Positions 45,696-53,915 of a stretch of DNA of 64,000 nucleotides are shown here, piece by piece; the first letter of the stretch is position 1; every line of letters begins with the position of its first letter. Under the pieces are notes generated by a model, which made no database searches, was not told the origin of the DNA, and was given only the letters and a program-made list of their open reading frames with translations. Source of the stretch: an uncultured bacterium (GTDB lineage Bacteria > Cyanobacteriota > Vampirovibrionia > Gastranaerophilales > Gastranaerophilaceae); assembly GCA_949288725.1 (NCBI GenBank), contig CASELF010000017.1, forward strand, positions 1 to 64,000. Direction: 5' to 3'. The translations under genes were made by a program, and so were the position numbers.

Positions 45696-46641
45696 AAATA
45701 CTGAACCTGCAAAACTTGTTATATTTAACAGAGATGGCTTAATCGAAAGAGAACATTTTGGATATGTAGTTCGCTGCGATAAGTATCATGTAATTGAAAA
45801 AATCGGCGATGATAAACATTATCCGTTTTATATGAGATCTTGTGCTAAACCTCTACAGGCAGCATTGCTGATTGATTATGAATTGGATAAAAAATTTGAT
45901 ATGACAGAAGAAGAAATTGCAATATGCTCAGCATCTCATGCCGGCGAAAAAGTTCATGTTAATCTTATCCAAAATCTTTTAAATAAATTCGGAATAAGCA
46001 GTACAAAATTAAAATGCGGAGTTCAAGAACCGATATCTAAATCTGCTCAATATGAATTGCTCAAAACAAACACTCCTCCAAGTGCAATTCATAATAACTG
46101 TTCAGGCAAACATACAATGATGCTTGGATTGTGCAAAATTAACGATTGGGATATGGATAATTATGACAGCATAAATCACCCGCTTCAAAAAGAAATTAAA
46201 CGCAAAATATATGAACTTTGCGAAATTAAAACTCACTATCCGGAAACAAAAGACGGTTGCGGAGTTCCAATATATTCAATGCCGTTGGAAAATATGGTTA
46301 AAGGTTATCTAAATATGTTTTTAGACCCTAAATACGAACGTATTAAAAAGGCGTTTCTGAATCATGCTTACGAAATCGGCGGAGAAAATAGAACCGATAC
46401 TAAAATTATCGCTAATTCCAAAAACCTTATTGCCAAAGTTGGTGCTGAAGGGCTTTGTATTGTTATCAATACTGAACTTGAAGAAGGCTTTATTGTTAAA
46501 ATTTGCGATTCCAATATGCAAGCAAGAGAAATTGTTACTATCGATTTAATCAATAATTTGAATTGGGCAAAAATTGATGTTTCTCATGACATCAAAACAA
46601 TTCAAGGAGATAAAATCGGCGAAGTTATTACTTTGTTATAA
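45685..46641 (+). CDS. L-asparaginase II (Rhizobium etli ReAV-type)
   Basis: 318 residues of the PF06089 family, unrelated in fold to the E. coli AnsA/AnsB enzymes. Conserved features: MRSCAKPLQA with the Ser-x-x-Lys pair, CSASHAGEKVHV with the second Ser, and NNCSGKHTMML whose Cys and Lys correspond to the metal site of the R. etli enzyme. It would hydrolyse asparagine to aspartate and ammonia in the cytosol; there is no signal peptide. The ATG at 45685 lies within the coiled-coil gene, so the two are coupled. Its stop overlaps the convergent lysozyme gene by 14 bases. Confidence 0.9.
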   Translation: MMNKNTEPAKLVIFNRDGLIEREHFGYVVRCDKYHVIEKIGDDKHYPFYMRSCAKPLQAALLIDYELDKKFDMTEEEIAICSASHAGEKVHVNLIQNLLNKFGISSTKLKCGVQEPISKSAQYELLKTNTPPSAIHNNCSGKHTMMLGLCKINDWDMDNYDSINHPLQKEIKRKIYELCEIKTHYPETKDGCGVPIYSMPLENMVKGYLNMFLDPKYERIKKAFLNHAYEIGGENRTDTKIIANSKNLIAKVGAEGLCIVINTELEEGFIVKICDSNMQAREIVTIDLINNLNWAKIDVSHDIKTIQGDKIGEVITLL

Positions 46642-47704
46642 GTTTTAATTTCAATCTGTTTCCAAAATAACTTTGAACTTCTCTATTATATCCTGCAATA
46701 TGGTTAGCAAAGTTTAACCCCTTTGCTTGACATTCTTGTCTTAGCAATGCAACGCCGCGATTGTAGACTTTTTGAGCAGTGTTTATGTTGGATTGAGGAA
46801 TTCTTCTGCCATACATTTTTGTTGCAAGAGAAATATCTAATAATCTTCTTTTACTTAACCCACTCATTTCCTTTTTGGTTTTTATGGATTTATTATAAGT
46901 TAATTTGTTTATCGCAGCTTCCCATTTGCAATTTTTTAAACAGTATATTAAACTCTTAAAACTTTCATCATTTATAACACCTTTATTGAAGGTTAAATCT
47001 AAAACTCCTTCTTTTAAAGATTGAGGAATTCTGTCGTAATACTTTTGACCACCTAATAAGGCGACTAAATTTTCTTCCACATTTAACAAATCCTTTGCAC
47101 ATAAAGTGCAGACTTCAGCATTTGTTAACTTAGCCTTATCACCGGGCAAAAATCTGTGGCCTATACCAATTGTTTTAACCCCGTTATCATCTCGATATGG
47201 AGTATTATGAAATGAATTCATTGGTAGATTGGCACTATCTTCTGCTTTTTTCAATTTCTTGATAAAGTCAACGCTAACACCCATTGCTTTGGCTATATCT
47301 GTTATATTATTAACATTTCTTACTTTGCGTGAAGGCGGTACTTTTAGAACTTGACCTATTCTTATATTTTGCGCTGTTTTTTCAGTAAGATTATTGGCCG
47401 CTAACAAAGCTCTGGTTGTAATACCATATTTTTTAGCAATTATATCAGGGTTTTCATTCTTTTGTACTTTATGATTTGGATTTTTTACTGTTAAAATATA
47501 TCTTGAACGAACTTTCTTTGTCTGAAGTTGTTCATCAGATATATCTGGCATCATTCGTATTTCATTTGGTCTTACTTCTGTTTTTTTACCTTTGAATAAT
47601 GGTTTTTTAGCAGAAGAAACCGTACTTCTTTTTACGTTGTTTTCAGGCTCTAATCCTAAAATATTTACTTTGATATAATTATATATATTTGTAAGCCATT
47701 CCAT
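46628..47704 (-). CDS. LysM protein with GH24 (phage-type) lysozyme domain
   Basis: 358 residues. A degenerate LysM domain occupies about 78-122 (NPDIIAKKYGITTRALLAAN, IRIGQVLKVP). The T4-lysozyme-like GH24 domain spans about 145-350, with the catalytic Glu at about 155 (KKAED) and the Asp/Thr segment YRDDNGVKTIGIGH (170-183). It would cut the glycan strands of peptidoglycan. No signal peptide is visible at the start (MEWLTNIYNYIKV). It is ten bases downstream of the LysM-amidase and co-transcribed with it. Confidence 0.85.
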   Translation of the reverse strand: MEWLTNIYNYIKVNILGLEPENNVKRSTVSSAKKPLFKGKKTEVRPNEIRMMPDISDEQLQTKKVRSRYILTVKNPNHKVQKNENPDIIAKKYGITTRALLAANNLTEKTAQNIRIGQVLKVPPSRKVRNVNNITDIAKAMGVSVDFIKKLKKAEDSANLPMNSFHNTPYRDDNGVKTIGIGHRFLPGDKAKLTNAEVCTLCAKDLLNVEENLVALLGGQKYYDRIPQSLKEGVLDLTFNKGVINDESFKSLIYCLKNCKWEAAINKLTYNKSIKTKKEMSGLSKRRLLDISLATKMYGRRIPQSNINTAQKVYNRGVALLRQECQAKGLNFANHIAGYNREVQSYFGNRLKLKLITK

Positions 47705-47714
47705 TTTTTATCAC

Positions 47715-49400
47715 CTATTCTTTGTATTTATTAGAATCAATTTTATAATATTTCATAATAGCAATAGTAACATTTTTCATTGCAAGTTTACGCTGATTAT
47801 AGGAATCTATATTCAATCTATCTTTATGATTGGACATAAAACCCATTTCAAGCATCACTGCAGGCATTTTACGTCTGTTTGATTCATCAATCAAACCTAT
47901 GTATTTATGTTGTGTTTGAGCTGCCGGAAGCAATGAACATTTATAGTTTACATGCTTACTCAATTGAGAATCCATAATTTGGGCTAAACGATCACTACTT
48001 GGGCTGTTAACTCCATCATGAATAATTTTTAAACCATTTGCCTCTGTATTATTATCAACTGCATTACAATGAATACTTATAAGCATATCGGCTTTAAAGT
48101 CCTCTTTCGCATCGCAAGCTTGAGGAGCATGGCCTGTTGTATAAACAACTTTTGCACCGTTTCTTGTTAATTCTTCAATTAAATTATCGGCAAAATTACG
48201 ATTTTTATACCATTCTTCAAGCATTTTACCGTTAACGTCTTTATATCTCGCTCCAGGTCTGAAGGTCGCTGATTTAAGATCATCTCCACCCCAACCATGA
48301 CCTGCGTTTACCATAATTGTTTTTCCGCTTAGGGGTCCTTTGGAGGTTGGATTATACATTACAACTTCCGCTATTACCTGGCCTTTGCTATCAACAGGTA
48401 TAGGAGGTTTTGCTGCTGTATGTGATACCTTGCGCTCTCCAACTACGCCAACTTCATATCCGGATTTTAGTACTTGTACTTTTTGTCCTGCTTTATTAGT
48501 TATAATCTTTGAGGTTGGTGCTTTAGGAGGTTTTGATGCCAACATACCTTCAATCATTTTATCCAGATTTTTGGTACTTGCCATTCCCCATACATCATAA
48601 AGTTGTTTATGTAATTCTGCATAAAACTTTGCTCTTGCATTTGGAGATGTTCCTTTGGCTTTGGCTAAGGCATCATATACGTGCATTACTGCATCTTCTC
48701 TTGCCTTTTTACCACTCATTACTTCACTTGTTATGGTATTTATTAGACTTTCTTTTTTAGTATAGGCTTTTAATACTTTTTCTACATTGGCTGGTGTGAT
48801 TTGGTCAATTAAGGCATCAAAATCAGGTTTGCCAACAGCAGCAAATTTTTTAGAGCCATCATATATCTTATTAGCCAACTCCGTTGGGGTATATCCTGCA
48901 GATGATCTTGGTTCTGACCCCTTGGCTGACGAATTTGTGGTAACTCCGGCTCTTTTTGTTTGTACTTTTGCACTTGAGCGTTTTTGCCCTGCCGCTCTTT
49001 TTGCTGAACTTGATTTTGCAGGCTGGACTCTACCAGATGAACCCTTCCTTTTAACATAGAATCTTTCACCTTGTTTTGCAGTATAGTTTTTATATGGTTT
49101 TGGAAGATTGTTTAATTTTCCAAATTCCTCCAATGTCATATTGTACTTCTTTGCTAATGCAAATATACCTTTACCCGCAGGAACAACATCATTAGGCAAG
49201 TTTAATGACATTCCCGGCTTCAAGGTATTTGTCTTTAAACCCACCCAAGCCTTAAATTCATTAGAAGTCATTCCGTATTTTTTGGCTAATGTATTTATTG
49301 TTTCGCCACGTTTAACTTTTATTTGGACAGGTCTTTTATTAGCATCGGCTCTGGCAGTGGCCACACTTTCAGATACACGCCCAACATTTGGTCCTGACAT
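47715..49400 (-). CDS. LysM-containing N-acetylmuramoyl-L-alanine amidase
   Basis: 561 residues from the ATG at 49400 (AAGGAG nine bases upstream; the longer frame starts on the ribosome site). Two LysM domains (about 27-69 and 75-118) are followed by a long Ala/Ser/Lys linker, a helical middle region (about 180-300) and a C-terminal zinc amidase_3 domain (about 359-555). In the last, zinc ligands are at AGHG (about His368) and SIHCN (about His444), and the catalytic Glu is in LEMGFMSN (about 518). It cleaves the stem peptide from MurNAc. It lacks a recognisable signal peptide. First gene of a two-gene hydrolase operon. Confidence 0.9.
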   Translation of the reverse strand: MSGPNVGRVSESVATARADANKRPVQIKVKRGETINTLAKKYGMTSNEFKAWVGLKTNTLKPGMSLNLPNDVVPAGKGIFALAKKYNMTLEEFGKLNNLPKPYKNYTAKQGERFYVKRKGSSGRVQPAKSSSAKRAAGQKRSSAKVQTKRAGVTTNSSAKGSEPRSSAGYTPTELANKIYDGSKKFAAVGKPDFDALIDQITPANVEKVLKAYTKKESLINTITSEVMSGKKAREDAVMHVYDALAKAKGTSPNARAKFYAELHKQLYDVWGMASTKNLDKMIEGMLASKPPKAPTSKIITNKAGQKVQVLKSGYEVGVVGERKVSHTAAKPPIPVDSKGQVIAEVVMYNPTSKGPLSGKTIMVNAGHGWGGDDLKSATFRPGARYKDVNGKMLEEWYKNRNFADNLIEELTRNGAKVVYTTGHAPQACDAKEDFKADMLISIHCNAVDNNTEANGLKIIHDGVNSPSSDRLAQIMDSQLSKHVNYKCSLLPAAQTQHKYIGLIDESNRRKMPAVMLEMGFMSNHKDRLNIDSYNQRKLAMKNVTIAIMKYYKIDSNKYKE

Positions 49401-49506
49401 AAGTTTCTTCTCCTTATTCAATTACACACAAAATGCTAGACGGTATTTGAAATAAAAATCTTTAATTCCTTATAATCTTTTGTAACAATCCTTAATAAAA
49501 AATTCC

Positions 49507-50157
49507 CTAAGTATTGAAAATTCTATCACCTGCATCGCCCATACCAGGGACAATATAACCTTTTTCATTCAAGTGATCATCTACTGCCGCGGTTATTATT
49601 TCAATATCAGGGTAATGTTTTTGAATATTCTCTATTCCTTCAGGTGCGGCAATTATACAAATACATTTGATATTATTGACGGGAATTCCCTTACTTGCAT
49701 ATAAATCAATAGCTGCAAGTAATGAATTACCTGTTGCAAGCATCGGATCTGTAATATAAATATAAAAACTTTCAGGATTATCAGCATTCATTGGAACTTT
49801 GTTGTAATACCATACCGGTTTTAAAGTTTTTTCATCACGATACATACCAATATGACGAATTGTTGCCTGCGGAAGAATATCAATCGCTTCATCTGTAAAT
49901 ATTAAACCGGCTCTCAATATTGGAGAAATAATTAAATTAATATTTGGATCAACTGTTTTGGCCTTGAAAGTTGTTAATGGAGTGGTAACTTCTTTTTCTA
50001 CAAGAGGCAAATTCTTTGCTGCTTCATACAAAAGACATCTTGTAATTTTTCTTGTTGCAATACGAACTCCCTGACTATCAGTATTTTTATCACGCATTGT
50101 GCATAAATTTAATAATACTACAGGATTATTGATTATCCTCACTTTGCTCATGTTCAT
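49507..50157 (-). CDS. upp: Uracil phosphoribosyltransferase
   Basis: Makes UMP from uracil and PRPP for pyrimidine salvage. 216 residues from the ATG at 50157, with AGGGAAG upstream inside the MCE gene. It is a type I PRTase with the PRPP loop in the DPMLATGNSLLAAID block, flexible loop MYRDEKTLKPVWYY, and the C-terminal uracil-binding GYIVPGMGDAGDR. It overlaps the end of the MCE-protein gene by 32 bases. The two products act in unrelated processes, so the overlap reflects compaction. Confidence 0.95.
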   Translation of the reverse strand: MNMSKVRIINNPVVLLNLCTMRDKNTDSQGVRIATRKITRCLLYEAAKNLPLVEKEVTTPLTTFKAKTVDPNINLIISPILRAGLIFTDEAIDILPQATIRHIGMYRDEKTLKPVWYYNKVPMNADNPESFYIYITDPMLATGNSLLAAIDLYASKGIPVNNIKCICIIAAPEGIENIQKHYPDIEIITAAVDDHLNEKGYIVPGMGDAGDRIFNT

Positions 50158-50797
50158 CTTTTGGCTTCCCTTCGTTATCAAAATTTTTCATAAAATTGCC
50201 TTTAGCATCCATTATCATATCAATTGTTTTGTCAATATTTGTCAAGTTCCGCTCAGGAGATACAGGAATAACAACATTCAAAGGTGCTGAACTTCCTTCC
50301 GCCTCTTGGACAAATTGATTTGATGCATATCCTACCGTTGTAAATATAGAATCTAAATCCCTGAATATCTCATTAAATAAACCCATAACCTTGTTTAATC
50401 TTGTTGGTTCTTTCACTGCTATAATTTTATCAGTCGGATACTCCTCTGACGGAGGATAAATCTCTAAAGCCTTTGAACCGCCTAAACCAGAAAATTCAAC
50501 GGTTGCAATAGAACCAACAGGCAAAATCAAATCTTTTTTAGTAACTACAAATTCTACATAAACTTCAGAAGATATTATTTTTATTTGCCTGATATCACCA
50601 ATTTGAATTCCCAAAAACTTTACCGGTGAACCTACAATAAGCCCATCTGCATCACTCATAAAAATCCGATAATGCTTAAATTGCTTTTGAGTCTGTTGGT
50701 GATGATACCTTATTCCCAAAATACATATTGCAGCAACTAAAAGCCATATAATAAACTCTGCCCACGCATATACTCGGATATTAGTATTTAACTTCAT
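50126..50797 (-). CDS. MCE/MlaD-type lipid transport protein
   Basis: 223 residues. One N-terminal membrane helix (about 13-31, AEFIIWLLVAAICILGIRY) precedes a single MCE domain (about 40-120: FMSDADGLIVGSPVKFLGIQIGDIRQI, LPVGSIATVEFSGLGGSKALEI), then a helical tail and a polar C-terminus. MCE proteins form periplasmic rings that move lipids between membranes with an ABC transporter. No MlaE/MlaF partner is in the window. The ATG at 50797 has no Shine-Dalgarno, and a TATAAT sits only six bases upstream, suggesting a leaderless transcript. Confidence 0.85.
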   Translation of the reverse strand: MKLNTNIRVYAWAEFIIWLLVAAICILGIRYHHQQTQKQFKHYRIFMSDADGLIVGSPVKFLGIQIGDIRQIKIISSEVYVEFVVTKKDLILPVGSIATVEFSGLGGSKALEIYPPSEEYPTDKIIAVKEPTRLNKVMGLFNEIFRDLDSIFTTVGYASNQFVQEAEGSSAPLNVVIPVSPERNLTNIDKTIDMIMDAKGNFMKNFDNEGKPKDEHEQSEDNQ

Positions 50798-50875
50798 AAT
50801 TTCATTATACACAAAATTTGATTATAATATAAATATATAAGTCCATTTTATGTATTTTTGTAATAGATTAAAATT

Positions 50876-51310
50876 ATGCTAAACCTTTTTAAATCAATAC
50901 TATACGAAATCTTGTCATATTTTGTTCCTGAGAAAATGTCCTATGAGATTACAGGAGAATGCAAAAAATGCGGCAAATGCTGCAATTATATGTATAGCGT
51001 TGACACATATACAGAAGAAGAGTTTAAATTTATGCAAAAACTCTTTCCGACATACAAAAGATTTTATATAAAAGGCAAAGACAAAGAAGGGAATTTCATA
51101 TTTGCCTGCAAACTTGTTACCCCCGAAGGCTTGTGTTCAGATTACAAGCACCGCCCGAGAATGTGCAGAAACTATCCCGTAAAAAGAATTTTTTACCCCG
51201 CAAAACTCCACGATGGCTGCGGATATAAAATTCATATCAAAAAATTTGACGAATACTTGGAAGAACAATCATCTAATCAAGATAAAACAACTTCCAACAA
51301 TCATAATTAA
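50876..51310 (+). CDS. YkgJ-like cysteine cluster protein
   Basis: 144 residues with the YkgJ/UPF0153 metal cluster CKKCGKCCNYMY near residue 24-35 and further cysteines in FACKLV, LCSDYKHRPRMCRNYP and DGCGYKIH. The family probably binds zinc or an iron-sulfur cluster; its biochemical role is not established. It has a weak ribosome site, is divergent from the MCE gene and convergent with the DMT transporter, whose end it overlaps by 42 bases. Confidence 0.85.
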   Translation: MLNLFKSILYEILSYFVPEKMSYEITGECKKCGKCCNYMYSVDTYTEEEFKFMQKLFPTYKRFYIKGKDKEGNFIFACKLVTPEGLCSDYKHRPRMCRNYPVKRIFYPAKLHDGCGYKIHIKKFDEYLEEQSSNQDKTTSNNHN

Positions 51311-52123
51311 TGCACCAATGATTTTCTTTTTTATACGATGTTCACAGAAGAATTTCCACCCCAATATTACAGATACAATGCTGGAAAGTTGAAATAATGC
51401 CAATGATAACCCCACATCTATCCTCTCAAATACAATATTGGTCGATAATTGCATCAAGCCTAATCCCACGGCAATTAAAAATGTGTATAATAAATTTTTC
51501 CCCGAAAATCGCAAAAACCTTATTCTAAATCCCAATAACAAAACAATCGAAAATACTAATCCCGAAAAGCACCACAATATAAAGGATTCCATCACAGATG
51601 ACATCAAAATAATCTTTTTTAATATGACTGCTTCACACCCTGTACAAAATAATGCCGCAAATCTTAAAATAACGTCCTTTCTCAATAAAATAGAGGGTTT
51701 AAACCCGCCATCGACAGTATCAAAAATATACCAACTTCCTAAAATTATCAGTAAAACACCCCACAACTCCACACCTGTAGGAATTTCGCCCAACATAACC
51801 ACTGCTAACACAAGTCCCACAACACATTTATAAGAGTTTATAGGTCCTAACATTGACATTTCGCCATATTGCAATGCTTTTATCAAGCATACCGAACCCA
51901 AGGTACATAAAATTCCTGCTAAACATACATACCCCCAATATTCACAACCATATCCTCCCCAAGAATATCTTGTTGCAGGATAGATACAAAATAAACCTAA
52001 AAATCCATAAGAATAGACGTTTATCAAAATTGCAGAATATTTTTCAGCCAAAATCTTCTGTATAGAATTTGCAAAAGGATTAGACAAAATTCTCACAACT
52101 AATGCAAGAATTGCCCCGACCAT
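51269..52123 (-). CDS. DMT-superfamily (EamA) transporter
   Basis: 284 residues with about ten hydrophobic helices and the internal duplication of EamA permeases (first half ending near GVLLIILGSWYIF, second near IIGALIMIVGSCFILI). These carry small metabolites or drugs across the inner membrane; the substrate is unknown. It begins three bases after the corA stop, so both are one transcript. The 3' end overlaps the oppositely read YkgJ gene. Confidence 0.88.
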   Translation of the reverse strand: MVGAILALVVRILSNPFANSIQKILAEKYSAILINVYSYGFLGLFCIYPATRYSWGGYGCEYWGYVCLAGILCTLGSVCLIKALQYGEMSMLGPINSYKCVVGLVLAVVMLGEIPTGVELWGVLLIILGSWYIFDTVDGGFKPSILLRKDVILRFAALFCTGCEAVILKKIILMSSVMESFILWCFSGLVFSIVLLLGFRIRFLRFSGKNLLYTFLIAVGLGLMQLSTNIVFERIDVGLSLALFQLSSIVSVILGWKFFCEHRIKKKIIGALIMIVGSCFILIR

Positions 52124-52126
52124 AAA

Positions 52127-53080
52127 CTACATCATACCTTTTCTGTTAAAGAATACAGCAACTATGCAAGTTGCAACAACAGATATTGTTATTACAATCA
52201 AAAATCCAAAATGATTTTGTCCAAACGGAATTGGAACATTCATACCCCAAAAACTACCTATCATCGTTGGAATAGACATAATAATCGTAATTGCTGCCAA
52301 AAATTTCATCACCAAGTTAAGGTTATTGTTAATGATTGACGCCATACAATCCATCATACTTTCTAAAATTGTTCTGTGCATTTCAACCATTTCAGCAGCC
52401 TGTTTGTTTTCAATAATTACATCTTCTAACATATCAATATCGTCTTCGGTGAATTTTAAAATTCTTTGTAAGGATTCTGTATGAACCATTCTCAACAGTT
52501 TTTGCAACACAAGTTGATTATCTTTTAGTGCTGTTGTGAAATATACCAAAGATTTCTGGATTTCCATTAATTGGAATAAGGCTTTATTATGAGTTGTTTT
52601 TTTCAATGAATTTTCAATGTTTTCTGTTTGTTTATTGATTATATTCAAATATCTTAAATAAAACTTTGCTGCTCTAAACAAAATATTCAACATGAAATTG
52701 GCTTTGTTTCTGGTGTCAAAAAACTTTGTAGTATCAGCATTAAAGGAATTGATAATTTTGTTTTCGTGTGAACAAACAGTTATAACACTTTCAGGGGTAA
52801 AAATTAAACCTAAAGGTAATGTATCAAAATTACCTTCATCATCCATAACAGGAACATTGGTAATTATTAACAAATTCCCGTCTTCAAAATCCATACGTGA
52901 TAATTCATCTGCGTCCAGTGAGTTATTTAAAAAACTTTCATCTAATCCCAAAACCAAAGAAACTTGCTGAATTTCTTCCCGTGTAGGATTAATCAGGTTA
53001 AACCAAGAACCGGAAACCGCTTCATTCAAATTTAACACCTGTAACTTTCCGTCATCCTGAGTTTTTGTAATTTCCAACAT
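52127..53080 (-). CDS. corA: CorA-family magnesium/divalent cation channel
   Basis: 317 residues. A large N-terminal cytosolic domain (about 1-250) with long stalk helices is followed by two C-terminal membrane helices. The first ends in the selectivity signature GMN (FWGMNVPIPF), followed by a short periplasmic loop and the final helix. It is an inner-membrane pentamer for Mg2+ (or Co2+/Ni2+) uptake. No M-box-like leader is seen in the 160 bases upstream. First gene of a pair with the DMT transporter. Confidence 0.94.
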   Translation of the reverse strand: MLEITKTQDDGKLQVLNLNEAVSGSWFNLINPTREEIQQVSLVLGLDESFLNNSLDADELSRMDFEDGNLLIITNVPVMDDEGNFDTLPLGLIFTPESVITVCSHENKIINSFNADTTKFFDTRNKANFMLNILFRAAKFYLRYLNIINKQTENIENSLKKTTHNKALFQLMEIQKSLVYFTTALKDNQLVLQKLLRMVHTESLQRILKFTEDDIDMLEDVIIENKQAAEMVEMHRTILESMMDCMASIINNNLNLVMKFLAAITIIMSIPTMIGSFWGMNVPIPFGQNHFGFLIVITISVVATCIVAVFFNRKGMM

Positions 53081-53173
53081 AACAACTATTCCTGACTAAC
53101 CTGTGCATGTTTATTAAACTACACATTATGATAAAGTGCAATAGTTCAAAAAATGTATCTTAATTATATACAA

Positions 53174-53207
53174 AAAAGAATACGGTAATTATTTTACCGT
53201 ATCTTTT
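53174..53207 (-). terminator. Terminator of the uracil-DNA glycosylase gene
   Basis: Stem of 13 pairs with one bulged A (core TACGGTAA / TTACCGTA, loop of five), followed on the minus strand by TTCTTTTTTG. Confidence 0.85.
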
Positions 53208-53240
53208 GTTCTTGAATATGAAATAAATTTTATTTTTTGA

Positions 53241-53888
53241 CTAGACCATAGCCAATTCCTGATTGAAAGGGTTACTGGAGGGACACACCTTATCATCTCC
53301 AAGAATTTCTGATTTAATAACAGACAAATCATGCTGCATTAATCTTCTTGGGGAGCCTTCTTCCATTGAATGATTTCTTAACAAATATGAAGGGTGGAAT
53401 ATTGCCATTGCTCTATATTCTTTTCCGTTTATTGTTACATTAAACCATTTGCCTCTAACCTTTGAAATTTGAACCTTTTTATCTGACCAAAATGATCTTA
53501 AAGATGTTGCACCGCAGAATATAATTGCTTTTGGATTCATTATATCAATTTGTGCTGTTAAATACTTTTCACACATTGCTTTTTCAACATCGGTTGGAAC
53601 TCTGTTTTCCGGCGGACGACATTTCACAGTATTTATTATATATAAATCATCTTTACGTGAAATTCCTGCTTCTTCTAAAAATTGGTTTAACAATTTTCCT
53701 GCTCTGCCAACAAATGGTGTACCTGTTTCATCTTCTGTTTCGCCAGGAGCTTCACCTATTAATACAATTTTGGCAGTCTCAGGATTTCCGTCTGAAAAAA
53801 CTACATTTTTGCGAGTATTGCCTAAAACACAATCCTTACAATTTTCACATTTTGCTTGAACGATATCCAAACATCCCTTTTTAATCAT
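53241..53888 (-). CDS. Type-4 (iron-sulfur) uracil-DNA glycosylase
   Basis: 215 residues. It removes uracil from DNA in base-excision repair. Family-4 marks: motif A GEAPGETEDETGTPFVGRAG, motif B in the HPSYLLRN block, and four cysteines for a 4Fe-4S cluster in the pattern C-x2-C (14, 17) and C-x15-C in the KCRPPENR..MCEKYL region. The ATG at 53888 has AAGGAGAGAG upstream. It lies 28 bases downstream of the AGCS symporter gene and may share its transcript; it ends at a clear terminator. Confidence 0.92.
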   Translation of the reverse strand: MIKKGCLDIVQAKCENCKDCVLGNTRKNVVFSDGNPETAKIVLIGEAPGETEDETGTPFVGRAGKLLNQFLEEAGISRKDDLYIINTVKCRPPENRVPTDVEKAMCEKYLTAQIDIMNPKAIIFCGATSLRSFWSDKKVQISKVRGKWFNVTINGKEYRAMAIFHPSYLLRNHSMEEGSPRRLMQHDLSVIKSEILGDDKVCPSSNPFNQELAMV

Positions 53889-53915
53889 CTATCCGCTCTC
53901 TCCTTATTTATAAAT

